Positions 1 through 7,619 of a DNA stretch of 64,000 nucleotides are shown one piece after another (position 1 is the stretch's first letter; every line of letters starts with the position of its first letter). The position numbers and the translations under genes are program-made. Source of the stretch: Selenomonadaceae bacterium (GTDB lineage Bacteria; Bacillota; Negativicutes; Selenomonadales; Selenomonadaceae); assembly GCA_017428215.1 (NCBI GenBank), contig JAFRRH010000033.1, forward strand, positions 1 through 64,000. Direction: 5' to 3'. A model generated the notes under the pieces. The model was not told the DNA's origin, ran no database searches, and worked only from the letters and a program-made list of their open reading frames with translations.

Positions 1-74
1 GGATTAGTTACATAAAGATTTTTATTGCTATCCATCTCTTTAAGAATTGCCTGTAACTTTTCTATCGGATTCAT
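1..74 (-). CDS. 5' end of an unidentified gene, cut by the window edge
   Basis: An ATG at 72-74 on the minus strand opens a frame of 24 codons that runs off the left edge. It begins MNPIEKLQAILKEMDS. A purine-rich AAAGGAC lies about 10 bases upstream and could serve as ribosome binding site. A short hairpin (AGTCC/GGACT, about 83-97) overlaps that region. Nothing in the visible residues identifies a family. The neighbouring group II intron relic suggests mobile or plasmid-derived DNA, but that is inference. Confidence 0.4.
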   Translation of the reverse strand, partial: MNPIEKLQAILKEMDSNKNLYVTN

Positions 75-140
75 TTTATAACAGTCCTTTCGGGACTATC
101 ATAAATTCTTTTCCCCTTTTCGTTAAGTTAATGCCATTGC

Positions 141-311
141 CTAAAATGGAAGGTCGTCAGCATAGTTTGCCTCCTGAAAAGTATCGCCGTTGCTGTCTTG
201 TTCCTCATCGATTTGGTTAACGAATTGGATATAGAAATCAATGAAACCAAACGTCACTACAGACATAACGAAATTCATTTCCTCTGATTCAAAATAGTTA
301 AAAGCGGTCAT
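141..311 (-). CDS. Small ORF ending in an SSB-like acidic tip (possibly a 3' gene fragment)
   Basis: A 56-codon minus-strand frame ends in the residues YADDLPF, which closely resembles the C-terminal tip of single-stranded-DNA-binding proteins (DDIPF type) that recruits replication and repair partners. The upstream part (MTAFNYFESEEMNFV) does not look like an OB fold or the usual Gly/Gln-rich linker. There is no convincing ribosome binding site at the ATG. The frame starts where homology to the decayed intron protein begins on the other strand, about position 312. It may therefore be the 3' end of a longer gene cut by insertion, or a small peptide carrying an SSB-tail mimic. Confidence 0.35.
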   Translation of the reverse strand: MTAFNYFESEEMNFVMSVVTFGFIDFYIQFVNQIDEEQDSNGDTFQEANYADDLPF

Positions 312-917
312 TCGGTATGGGTTCTAATCGACGACTACAAAGAATACGCCGCCAGATTAAAGCAATTCAAATTTAACACCTATGCTCAATGCCAAGAATT
401 TATGAAATGGTTCCGTGGGGTATTGAACTACTTTGATATTGTCAACAATCTGTAAGATTTGCTCAAAGCGGTATCGGGAAAATTGTATTACAGAAGTAAA
501 AGTAGTGTACTCAGAAAAGACGGCATTAAATACTACTACGGCAACGAACGTGAAAGAATTTATATCGATATGTGGGCAATGCGTAAAGCTACTCTTATTT
601 CCTTTAAGGAATACCTCTTCAGCTCAAAATGGATAAATCAACGAGAACTGCTAAATTCAAGAGAATAAGATAAAGCAATAGGAGTAGCATTCTAATATAT
701 TTGGAGCCTATGTACAAGGCAAAAAGGCGCGGACGCAATAACAAAAAGACCACTAGACCCACTCAATATGGAAGTGCACCACGTCATACCGTTATCCAGA
801 GGCGGCACCAATGAATTGGACAATCTGATACTTATCGCATCAGAAACCCATAAACAACTGCACTACGGCAAAGACCTTGACAAACGATTTGAAAAGTACC
901 GTAAACACTTGAAGTAA
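312..917 (+). pseudogene. Decayed group II intron reverse transcriptase/maturase with HNH domain
   Basis: One plus-strand frame reads almost throughout but is broken by stops at about 453, 669 and 693. The first part (IDDYKEYAARLKQF, then FMKWFRGVLNYFDIVNNL) resembles the maturase X domain that follows the reverse transcriptase fingers in intron-encoded proteins. The last part reads PLDPLNMEVHHVIPLSRGGT and ELDNLILI, the core of an HNH endonuclease. The frame stops at 915-917, just before an intron domain V, as expected for an ORF carried in domain IV. The reverse transcriptase catalytic region is absent, so this is a truncated, non-functional relic. Confidence 0.7.
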
Positions 918-927
918 GAAAACAGAT

Positions 928-1012
928 GGCAAGCCGTGCGCGCGGAAATGTGCACGCACGGTTTTGAGTGGGAGAAAACTCGGAGATTATCTCCAAGAGT
1001 TACCTATCACTA
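928..1012 (+). ncRNA. Group II intron domains V and VI (3' end of the intron)
   Basis: Positions 931-964 read as a domain V hairpin: AGCCGUGCG at the base pairs with CGCACGGUU, a GAAA tetraloop caps the helix, and the AGC triad position is kept. The following 965-1000 segment can form the short domain VI stem, and the intron probably ends near 1012 in CUAUCACUAU. This matches the layout of bacterial group II introns with the reading frame just upstream. The 5' part of the intron is not in the window, and the ORF is dead, so splicing in cis is unlikely without help. Confidence 0.65.
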
Positions 1013-1180
1013 TCCTTATTCCTTGCCACCTAACTTGTTACAAAAAAATGGATTATGCTTTTGCAGAATTGGGGTTTAATTTATTGCGAGTTCTCTATTA
1101 TTTTCGTGGGACGCTTGCCCTTCTAACTTCTCGCTTGGTATTTTTTTATAAAAATTTTTTCCCACTACCTTCAATGATAT

Positions 1181-1675
1181 TCAGCTGTCATCTATAGTTC
1201 GCGTGTTAATTAGCTCGTCAATCCATTTCGTAACCTCTTCGGGCGTTTTATTGCAAACATAAACCAATTCGCTAATTAAAATTTGTCGTGAAAGGTCCAG
1301 CAAACGTTTTTCGCCGCTTGAAATCCTTTTTTTATTGTTTTGCCGCGTTAAATTTCGTGCAACTACCGCCGCATCTAAAATACTCCCTGTCTTTAGCCGC
1401 TCAAGATTCATGTTGAACCGCTTATTCCAACTGCCGTTGAATAGTTCCGTTTCCGCCTTCAAAATGTCGACAACTTCAGCTACTTGCGCGGGATTAATAA
1501 GTTCACGAATACCATTTTCCTCTAATTTGTCGACGGGCAGCATAAGTTTCAGATTGCCCATAGGAAGGCGAAAAACATAATACGAGTTGAGGACGCCGCC
1601 AACTTCATTTTCCTCCAGACCCGTGATTTCGCCGGCACCGTGCATAGGGTAAACAATTTTGTCGCCGATATTCAA
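1181..1675 (-). CDS. CarD/CdnL-family RNA polymerase-binding regulator
   Basis: Predicted 164-residue protein of the CarD/CdnL/TRCF-interaction family, which binds the RNA polymerase beta subunit and stabilises open promoter complexes. The N-terminal part (IGDKIVYPMHGAGEITGLEE, about residues 3-22) is the typical Tudor-like beta domain. The C-terminal two thirds are helical and basic, as in the DNA-contacting domain. The start is a TTG preceded by AGGAGGTGG at ideal spacing. Length fits the family. It stands alone between the intron relic and a small toxin-like ORF. Family assignment is firm; which promoters it acts on cannot be seen. Confidence 0.88.
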   Translation of the reverse strand: MNIGDKIVYPMHGAGEITGLEENEVGGVLNSYYVFRLPMGNLKLMLPVDKLEENGIRELINPAQVAEVVDILKAETELFNGSWNKRFNMNLERLKTGSILDAAVVARNLTRQNNKKRISSGEKRLLDLSRQILISELVYVCNKTPEEVTKWIDELINTRTIDDS

Positions 1676-1888
1676 CTTATGCCACCTCCTGCGGAATTTT
1701 TTTATAGTTTATCAAAATCGGCAGGCAATGTAAAGGAAATACGCGGTTGAAATTATGCCTTGAAAATTTTTTGCCGACATGATAATATTTGTGCGGTTAA
1801 AAAGAAAATTTTAATGGCAGGTCGTTGGTAGTAGCGCACCGACTTCCTCCTCGTTAATGGTACTACGAATGTTGCATGTTAAACGAAG

Positions 1889-1914
1889 TGAAGCCGTCTT
1901 GGCCGACGGCTTTA
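1889..1914 (-). terminator. Hairpin terminator after the small peptide ORF
   Basis: AAGCCGTC and GACGGCTT form a perfect 8-bp stem around a GGCCAA loop, immediately after the stop codon of the 27-residue ORF. There is no long T-run, so termination efficiency is uncertain. Being symmetric, it could act on both strands. Confidence 0.5.
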
Positions 1915-1995
1915 CTTCCTCTTGAAGAAGTTGATGAGCGCGAGGACGAAGTTCCCGACCTGGCAAATGAATTTAATCCAATCGAAGAAATCCAT
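1912..1995 (-). CDS. 27-residue hydrophobic peptide, type I toxin-like
   Basis: The minus strand carries ATG at 1993-1995 behind a perfect GAGGAGGTGACGTGT ribosome binding site. The frame encodes 27 residues that begin MDFFDWIKFICQVGN and end NFFKRK: an amphipathic or membrane-spanning hydrophobic core with a basic tail. A strong GC-rich hairpin follows the stop directly (1891-1913). Size, composition, strong translation signal and private terminator resemble membrane-acting type I toxins, but no named family can be assigned. The region 1996-2080 upstream holds an inverted CAGGTCAGGTGACAGGC-type repeat that could host promoter signals. No antitoxin RNA is proven. Confidence 0.5.
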   Translation of the reverse strand: MDFFDWIKFICQVGNFVLALINFFKRK

Positions 1996-2111
1996 ACACG
2001 TCACCTCCTCTCTTCGAGGAGAAAGCCTGTCACCTGACCTGCCAATAAAAATATATCATAGCAATAAAAGTTTTTCAAGGCAATTTTCATTTTGCATGGG
2101 AGGTTAGTAGT

Positions 2112-2348
2112 GTGGCAATTTCAGGAACGATAATAAAAATAAAATCTGCGCGGCGCGAAAATATCAAGCACGAATTAGAAAACTTTTTGGGAGTAAGTTG
2201 GCAACAGGATACACCCGAAGGCGATATGATTTTGCTGATTGAGGCGGAAAATATACAGGCGTTGCATAAAATTTGCCAAAAGCTCGAAAAGATTGACGGC
2301 GTATTGGGCGTTTATCCGAGCTACGTGACGACGGCTGACGAACAATAA
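2112..2348 (+). CDS. napD: NapD-like chaperone for periplasmic nitrate reductase
   Basis: Predicted 78-residue protein of the NapD family. NapD has a ferredoxin-like fold, binds the TAT signal peptide of NapA in the cytoplasm and holds back export until the molybdenum cofactor is inserted. The residue pattern fits: an N-terminal strand (AISGTIIKIK), a helix, DMILLIEAEN, then a second helix and the terminal strand GVLGVYPSYV. The GTG start follows GGGAGG with good spacing. It converges on napA, from which it is separated by a shared bidirectional terminator. In most bacteria napD lies in the same direction as napA, so this layout is unusual. Confidence 0.75.
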   Translation: MAISGTIIKIKSARRENIKHELENFLGVSWQQDTPEGDMILLIEAENIQALHKICQKLEKIDGVLGVYPSYVTTADEQ

Positions 2349-2353
2349 AAAAA

Positions 2354-2390
2354 AGGACTGCAGGTCAAATGGCTTGCAGTCCTAAATTTT
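2354..2390. terminator. Bidirectional terminator between napD and napA
   Basis: AGGACTGCA and TGCAGTCCT form a 9-bp stem. A-rich sequence stands on the left and a T-run on the right, so both convergent genes can end here. Confidence 0.8.
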
Positions 2391-4654
2391 TAAGCCTTAG
2401 CAATTTTCACGGCGCAAACTTTGTATTCGGGTTGTTTGGAGCCTGGATCGAAAGCGTCAAGCAAAACGAAATTAATCATGCGCTCCATAACTTGATCGTG
2501 GAAGGGAACGTAGACTAAACCTGGTCGAGGTTGCCCGCGCCCGTTAATTTTGGCTTTAAGTTTGCAAGTGGCGCGGCGCGAAGTCACATCAACTAAATCA
2601 CCGTCACGAATTCCGAATTTAGCGGCGTCGTCGGGGTGAATCTCAACGTACATTTCGGGAACGGCGGTTTTTAATTCTTTAACGTTAAAAGTCATCGTGC
2701 CCGTGTGCCAATGCTCCAAAATTCTGCCCGTCGTGAGGAAGAACGGATAATCGTTATCGGGCATTTCTTGAGCGTCCTGTTGAGGTCTGGCGTAGATAAT
2801 GGCGCGTCCCGAAGGCTTGCCGTAAAATTTAATGCCTTCGCCCGCCTTAACGTAAGGATCGTAACCTTCGGCGTAGCGAATATAAGTTTCGGGCGAATTA
2901 TCATCGGGGACGGGCCAAGTAAAACCGTGTCCTTCGCGCAGTCGCTTATAGGACGCCAGCATCATCGCCGTACCTTTTTGGCACTCTTGATATTCCTTCC
3001 AAACTTCTTCCGGCGTATTAAACGGAACTAATTTTTCATAGCCCATACGCTTTGCAAACTCGATAATCGCCCATAAATCTGGTTTAGCCTCACCAGGCGG
3101 ATTGATTGCCTGTGCGATATGTTGAGTGCGTCGCTCGCCGTTGCCGTAGACGCCTTCCTTTTCCATCCATAGCGCGGAAGGTAAAACTACGTCGGCAAGT
3201 TCGCTCGTTCTCGTCGGGTGATAAGTTTCAGAGACTACTAAGAAAACTTTCTCCATGCCAGGTCGATAATAATTTAAATTCGGAAGCGATTGACCTGGAT
3301 TTGTCGTCATAACCCATAAACATTTTAAATCGCCCGTGACTGCCGCCTTAAACATTTCCAGAGTATGATAGCCAGGCTTGCCGGGCAAACTCTCGACGCC
3401 CCAAAGTTCAGCAAGCTCTTTACGATGTTTTTCATTGGCAACCATTCTGTGCGCGGGCAATAAATGCGATAAGCCGCCAGTTTCACGAACGGAACCGCAA
3501 GCTGAGGGTTGACCAGTCAAAGAAAACGGCGTATTACCTGGACGACAAATTTTACCCGTCAACAAGTGCAGATTGTGAACTAAATTATTAACCCAGACGC
3601 CGCGAGTACGCTGATTTAATCCCATACACCACAGCGACATTGTATTTCTATCTGGCGCAGAAAATAATCTGGCGACTTCGCGAATAGTTTCAGCGGGGAT
3701 TCCGCAAGAGTCGGCAACTTTTTCGGGCGCGTAATCCTGCAGAAACGCCTTGAATTGGTCGTAAGTTAATTTTTCGTCCGCGCCCTTAACAAATTCGGTA
3801 TGCTCGGCGATAAATTTCTCGTCGGTGCGTTTTTCCTCGATAATCGTATAAGCCATTGCGTTCATAAGCGCAAGGTCGCGGCTCGGAATAAACGGCAAAT
3901 GATAATCGGCAATATCACAAGTGCGAGTTTTACGCGGGTCGGCGACGATAATTTTTACGTTGGGATTAGAATTTTTTCTATCAATCAATCGGGAGAATAA
4001 AACGGGGTGAGCCTCCGCCATATTTGAGCCGATTAGGAAGAAAGTATCCGCCGCTTCGATGTCGGCATAAGTTCCCATTGGCTCATCTTCGCCAAAAGTC
4101 GTAATGTAACCAGCAACTGCGCTCGCCATACACGTTCGCGGATTGCCGTCAATGTTGTTCGTGCCAATGCCCGCCCGCATAATTTTTTGCATAGTGTAAG
4201 TTTCTTCCGCTAAAGTTTGTCCAGAGCCGTAAAAACCGACGGAATCGGGACCGTATTGCTCAATAGCCTCTTTGTACTTGGCGACGATTAAATCCAGTGC
4301 TTCGTCCCACGTCGCTTGAACAAATTCGCCGTTCTTTTTAATCAGCGGGTGTAAAACTCTGTCGGGCGTGTCGATAATTTTAGCAAGCAAAATCCCTTTG
4401 ACGCATAAACGCCCGCGATTAACAGGACAATCTGGATCGCCCTTGACGGTGACGATTTTATTGCCCTTAACGCCAGCCAACACGCCGCAACCCGTGCCGC
4501 AATATCTACAGACGCCTTTAACCCATTTATCAGCCTCGACTTGATTAACGGGACCTTGTTGAGTGTCGCGCTTCGGAGAACAGCCCGCTGTCAACATTGC
4601 CGCCGCCACTGCGATTGATTTTAAAAAGTCGCGCCTAGAAAATTTCAAACTCAT
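2390..4654 (-). CDS. napA: Periplasmic nitrate reductase catalytic subunit
   Basis: Predicted 754-residue molybdopterin oxidoreductase. The N-terminus carries a twin-arginine signal (SRRDFLKSIAVAAAML) followed by a Cys. A [4Fe-4S] motif CRYCGTGCGVLAG with a fourth Cys near residue 84 follows. The bis-MGD domain contains NIDGNPRTCMASAVAGY, whose Cys is at the position of the Mo ligand in NapA. The final 130 residues are the MGD-binding dinucleotide domain. It reduces nitrate to nitrite in the periplasm with electrons from NapC/NapGH. The length suits the compact NapA of anaerobes that lack NapB, and no napB is present here. It follows napC by one base, and its SD sits inside the napC end. Confidence 0.9.
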   Translation of the reverse strand: MSLKFSRRDFLKSIAVAAAMLTAGCSPKRDTQQGPVNQVEADKWVKGVCRYCGTGCGVLAGVKGNKIVTVKGDPDCPVNRGRLCVKGILLAKIIDTPDRVLHPLIKKNGEFVQATWDEALDLIVAKYKEAIEQYGPDSVGFYGSGQTLAEETYTMQKIMRAGIGTNNIDGNPRTCMASAVAGYITTFGEDEPMGTYADIEAADTFFLIGSNMAEAHPVLFSRLIDRKNSNPNVKIIVADPRKTRTCDIADYHLPFIPSRDLALMNAMAYTIIEEKRTDEKFIAEHTEFVKGADEKLTYDQFKAFLQDYAPEKVADSCGIPAETIREVARLFSAPDRNTMSLWCMGLNQRTRGVWVNNLVHNLHLLTGKICRPGNTPFSLTGQPSACGSVRETGGLSHLLPAHRMVANEKHRKELAELWGVESLPGKPGYHTLEMFKAAVTGDLKCLWVMTTNPGQSLPNLNYYRPGMEKVFLVVSETYHPTRTSELADVVLPSALWMEKEGVYGNGERRTQHIAQAINPPGEAKPDLWAIIEFAKRMGYEKLVPFNTPEEVWKEYQECQKGTAMMLASYKRLREGHGFTWPVPDDNSPETYIRYAEGYDPYVKAGEGIKFYGKPSGRAIIYARPQQDAQEMPDNDYPFFLTTGRILEHWHTGTMTFNVKELKTAVPEMYVEIHPDDAAKFGIRDGDLVDVTSRRATCKLKAKINGRGQPRPGLVYVPFHDQVMERMINFVLLDAFDPGSKQPEYKVCAVKIAKA

Positions 4655-4655
4655 T

Positions 4656-5195
4656 TTAATCCCTCCTCACAAGCGAGCTCATAGCGTCAAGGTGACACGT
4701 ATAACAACGGTCGCGGCTCGGCAAAACTTTATTCTTCATCTCGTCATGCACCAAGCCCGTATGACAGCTAACACAGTTCATGCCCTCTTGAAAATGGCGT
4801 TCGGTGTGCGGGTCTTTACGCTCAAGCGCAAGCTCCCGTTCCTTAATTTTATCTTGGTGGCAAACGTAACAGTTCACGTCGTTGGTATTGCCAATTTTAA
4901 TCGGGTCGGGAACATTGCCCGTTACGTGAAGAATCAATTCTTGCGTGCCCTTCCACTTGCTCTCAATCGTGCCGGCAAGTCCGGGCTTTTCGTGACAATC
5001 AGCGCACTCAACTACTTTATGGTTGGAAGTTTGCCAAGTTTGATACATCGGATCCATTTCGTGGCAAGTCGTACCGCAGAACGACGTTTGATTAGTCGCC
5101 TCTATTACGCCGTAACTTATCGCGAACAATCCGATACAGGCGAAACCTGCCGCCGCGATATGCTTCAGCTTAAATTTTTTATCAAGTAAACCCAT
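4656..5195 (-). CDS. napC: NapC/NrfH-type membrane-anchored multihaem cytochrome c
   Basis: Predicted 179-residue quinol dehydrogenase of the NapC/NirT/NrfH family. One N-terminal membrane anchor (about residues 12-33) precedes a haem domain with CADCH, CYVCH, CVSCH and CYTCH. An unusual first site reads CGTTCH (three residues between the cysteines) followed by EMDP, where the Met fits the haem 1 ligand of NrfH. It should pass electrons from menaquinol to NapA in the periplasm. It lies directly upstream of napA and downstream of a structured RNA. NapC versus NrfH cannot be separated by eye; the napA neighbour favours NapC. Confidence 0.82.
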   Translation of the reverse strand: MGLLDKKFKLKHIAAAGFACIGLFAISYGVIEATNQTSFCGTTCHEMDPMYQTWQTSNHKVVECADCHEKPGLAGTIESKWKGTQELILHVTGNVPDPIKIGNTNDVNCYVCHQDKIKERELALERKDPHTERHFQEGMNCVSCHTGLVHDEMKNKVLPSRDRCYTCHLDAMSSLVRRD

Positions 5196-5272
5196 TGTTT
5201 ATTCACTTCCTTTGTTGATTTTTTTGTAGGATTAATTATAATTAATCCATCGGGAAAACGGTTAGTGCTGAA

Positions 5273-5390
5273 ACACCAAGGCACCCGGTTTTGGGAAACC
5301 TCAATGCTGCAAGGCAACTTGCAGGGCTGTAGTCAACCAGCCGTACGCGGCGGATTTCAGTCCAGCTGCAAGCTTCCCGCCTTTAGGTGT
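5273..5390 (-). ncRNA. Structured leader RNA before napC-napA, riboswitch candidate
   Basis: The 187-base gap between napH and napC folds well on the minus strand. A long-range closing stem pairs ACACC..AAGGC (5379-5390) with GCCUUGGUGU (5273-5282), ten pairs with a small bulge. Inside lie four hairpins: GGCGG/CCGCC with a nested AGCU/AGCU, GGCUG/CAGCC, a 7-bp CUGCAAG/CUUGCAG, and GGUUU/AAACC. The closing stem overlaps the napH stop codon. Such a multibranched RNA ahead of a molybdoenzyme gene could be a molybdenum-cofactor-type riboswitch. I could not match it to the Moco consensus or to another class, so the class is open. Confidence 0.5.
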
Positions 5391-6129
5391 GGAGCTGTTG
5401 ACCCCTTTTAAAGGTTAAAGCTTTTTTGGGGCAAGTGTCAATGCAATCGCCGCAATTCGTGCAGGAAAATTTATCCTCAAAAGAATTTTTAAGCGGCGAC
5501 GTTCCCATCGAACAAACTTTTTCGCAACGTCCGCATTGGACGCATTTTTTTTGGTCGACAGAAACTTTTAACAGACGTTTAACTCCCAATAGGCCGTAAA
5601 TTGCGCCGAGTGGACAAAGCGTTCTGCACCAAATTTTTTGCCCCCAGATAAACGCCGCACCGATTACTAATGCTAATAAAATAATTTCAATGCCGACGCC
5701 GAAAATCATCATACGCATAAACGCGAAGACTGGCGACGCCGTGTTAAAAATTGGCACGGACAAAATCAACGACAACACAAGCACAATTCCCAGTGAGACG
5801 ATTGGCAACGTCCGTGTCTGTAAAATTTTTTTGCGCTTGACTGGTAAGAGTTCTAACAAAAAATTCAGCGGGCAGATATAACTACAAAAAATTCTCCCGA
5901 AAATAATTGCTACGATAGTAAGCGGCAAGGCGGAAATTATTAGCGGCGTCCAAATTGTTTTACTTGCCAAAGTTATTTCAAGTGCCGTGAGTGGGTCGGT
6001 TAAATCAACGCCAGCCAATTCCGCCGAAATGTATGTTCCGTACCAAATTAAATCCGTGAACCATATCGGCAGGAGCAAAATTATCAATGCGGTTATTTGA
6101 ATCAGTCGCCGAAAAATTTTTATCCTCAT
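5383..6129 (-). CDS. napH: NapH-type membrane ferredoxin, quinol dehydrogenase component
   Basis: Predicted 248-residue polytopic iron-sulfur protein. Transmembrane segments lie at about 8-24, 55-75, 108-126 and 138-162. Two CxxxCP motifs (FCSYICPL and WCRTLCPLG) are the family hallmark, and two C-terminal [4Fe-4S] clusters follow (CVQCGRCEKVC and CTNCGDCIDTCPK). With NapG it forms an alternative route for electrons from menaquinol to NapA. It starts seven bases after napG ends, so the two are surely co-transcribed. The stop codon lies within the first stem of the downstream RNA. Confidence 0.85.
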   Translation of the reverse strand: MRIKIFRRLIQITALIILLLPIWFTDLIWYGTYISAELAGVDLTDPLTALEITLASKTIWTPLIISALPLTIVAIIFGRIFCSYICPLNFLLELLPVKRKKILQTRTLPIVSLGIVLVLSLILSVPIFNTASPVFAFMRMMIFGVGIEIILLALVIGAAFIWGQKIWCRTLCPLGAIYGLLGVKRLLKVSVDQKKCVQCGRCEKVCSMGTSPLKNSFEDKFSCTNCGDCIDTCPKKALTFKRGQQLHT

Positions 6130-6135
6130 GACGCG

Positions 6136-6675
6136 TCAACCTCTCGGCTCAATGTGAATTGCCTTTGGATTGGCAATGCAAACGTGCTCGCACATGCCGC
6201 AACCCGTGCAAAAATCTTTGTTAACCGTCGGATATTTGTTTTTCTCAAGCCAAATCGCCTTGTTGTATTGCGGGCAACTCGTGTGACAAACTCGGCAGTC
6301 GTGATCTTGCCTAGCCAAGCATAAACTCGTATCAATCTCCGCTAAGCCCATGCGCACTTCTGATTTTTTTACGGGCTTGAGTGCTCCGGTTGCACAAACG
6401 TGAGTACATTTCATACAAAGGTTGCAAGGTTGTTCGACGGGCACGATATACGGCGTACCGATTGCAAGACCTTTCTCGCCGTGTGCAATCTTAATGCAAC
6501 CGACTGGACAAACTTCGGCGCATTTACCGCAACGAGCACACGTCGCTAAAAATTCTTCTTCGAACACAGCTCCAGGCGGTCGCAAAAGTTTTTCAGCCTC
6601 GCTCTTGCCCGCGCCGAAAAGAAATCCCAACAACCCGCCGCCTAAAATCATTTTTAAAAATGTCCTCCTCTCCAT
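6136..6675 (-). CDS. napG: NapG-type periplasmic ferredoxin
   Basis: Predicted 179-residue four-cluster ferredoxin with a TAT-like N-terminus (ERRTFLKMILGGGLLGFLFG). Cluster motifs are CARCGKCAEVCPVGC, CNLCMKCTHVC, CLARQDHDCRVCHTSCP and CTGCGMCEHVC. It is the electron-transfer partner of NapH on the outer face of the membrane. The frame is open further upstream, but the ATG at 6675 follows AGGAGGTAATGAA and its arginine pair forms the signal, so this start is chosen. It is the first gene of the nap operon and follows a strong sigma-70-type promoter. Confidence 0.85.
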   Translation of the reverse strand: MERRTFLKMILGGGLLGFLFGAGKSEAEKLLRPPGAVFEEEFLATCARCGKCAEVCPVGCIKIAHGEKGLAIGTPYIVPVEQPCNLCMKCTHVCATGALKPVKKSEVRMGLAEIDTSLCLARQDHDCRVCHTSCPQYNKAIWLEKNKYPTVNKDFCTGCGMCEHVCIANPKAIHIEPRG

Positions 6676-6712
6676 TTCATTACCTCCTGTGATTTTCAGC
6701 ACAACTTCAATC

Positions 6713-6742
6713 GTATAATCCTGTAAAAAAATTTTTTGTCAA
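6713..6742 (-). promoter_or_regulatory. Promoter of the nap operon
   Basis: On the minus strand TTGACA (6737-6742) and TTATAC (6713-6718) are separated by 18 bases, about 40 bases upstream of napG. No clear FNR-type inverted repeat was found next to it, so how nitrate or oxygen would control it is not visible. Confidence 0.6.
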
Positions 6743-6881
6743 GTGCCTGTGCAACATATGACGAAAAAATTTTTTGCTAAATCCATTTCGACTGTAAAAA
6801 ATATCACTAAAAAAATTAGTAGACACTTGCGCCAAAACAATTTAAAATTCCCACGTGACTTTTATAATTGGAGGAATTTTT

Positions 6882-7619
6882 ATGGGAAGAATTGCCGTTG
6901 AAATTATTCCGCGTGACGAGGCTAGCCTTCAAGCGGACATCGACGTAATAAAAAAATATCCGCAGGTTGACTGCGTAAATATTCCCGATTTGATGAGTTT
7001 TAAGCTTCGCCCGTGGCAAGCCGCTAAAATTACTCAACCTGCACTCACGACGATTCCGCACGTCCGCGCTATGGATATTGATTTATCTAAGCCGCTCCCT
7101 ATGCGCGACGATTTTATCCAGTTCGGAATTAAGGAAGTTTTGATAATCGCCGGCGACCCGCCCAAAGATTTAACGCGCACGGTTTATCCGACGGAGACAA
7201 TCGACGTGATTCATAAGTTCCGCGAAGAGTTGCCCGACGTAAAAGTTTATGCCGGCATTGACCAATATCGCAGTGGTATTCGCGACGAACTTTATCGCGT
7301 GGAGCGCAAAGCTCAAGCGGGCGCGGTTGGATTTTTTACTCAACCGTTTTTTGACTTGAGATTTCTGGACATGTACGCGGATTTGCTTGAAGGGCACGAA
7401 GTTTATTGGGGCGTGTCACCGGTTCAGAGTAATCGCTCCAAAAGTTATTGGGAGATAAAAGATAAAGCCGTCTTCCCGAAAGATTTTCAGCCGACTATGG
7501 ATTGGAATATTAATTTCGCTAAAAAAGTTATCGACTTTATCAAGACTTCCAAAGGCGGGCTTTACTTCATGCCGATAACGATTGATATTGCCGACCTTTT
7601 GCCAAAAGTCTTTGACTAA
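6882..7619 (+). CDS. Methylenetetrahydrofolate reductase-like protein
   Basis: Predicted 245-residue TIM-barrel protein related to MetF, the flavin-dependent 5,10-methylene-THF reductase. Matching features are the N-terminal VEIIPRDE strand, the central LIIAGDPP segment, and the GAVGFFTQPFFDL strand, which corresponds to the QxxFD region of MetF. It is shorter than classical MetF (about 290) and lacks the usual N-terminal FEFFPPK. It may be a distant paralogue working on another folate or corrinoid substrate. The ATG at 6882 behind TTGGAGG is chosen over the upstream in-frame start. Its end overlaps cbiB by four bases tail to tail. Confidence 0.65.
   Translation: MGRIAVEIIPRDEASLQADIDVIKKYPQVDCVNIPDLMSFKLRPWQAAKITQPALTTIPHVRAMDIDLSKPLPMRDDFIQFGIKEVLIIAGDPPKDLTRTVYPTETIDVIHKFREELPDVKVYAGIDQYRSGIRDELYRVERKAQAGAVGFFTQPFFDLRFLDMYADLLEGHEVYWGVSPVQSNRSKSYWEIKDKAVFPKDFQPTMDWNINFAKKVIDFIKTSKGGLYFMPITIDIADLLPKVFD

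Noticed and set aside
964..1197. Plus-strand frame of 77 codons across the intron end
   Set aside because: It lies over intron domain VI and non-coding flank and has no ribosome site.
1841..1850. Second ribosome-site-like GAGGAGGAAG with a GTG downstream on the minus strand
   Set aside because: The resulting 27-codon frame (VRYYQRPAIKIFF) is not convincing; noted only as a possible decayed copy of the toxin unit.
5196..5382. Cobalamin or TPP riboswitch
   Set aside because: The GAAAUCCGCC segment recalls a B12 element, but the conserved GCCACUG and B12-box sequences are missing; TPP signature sequences are missing as well.
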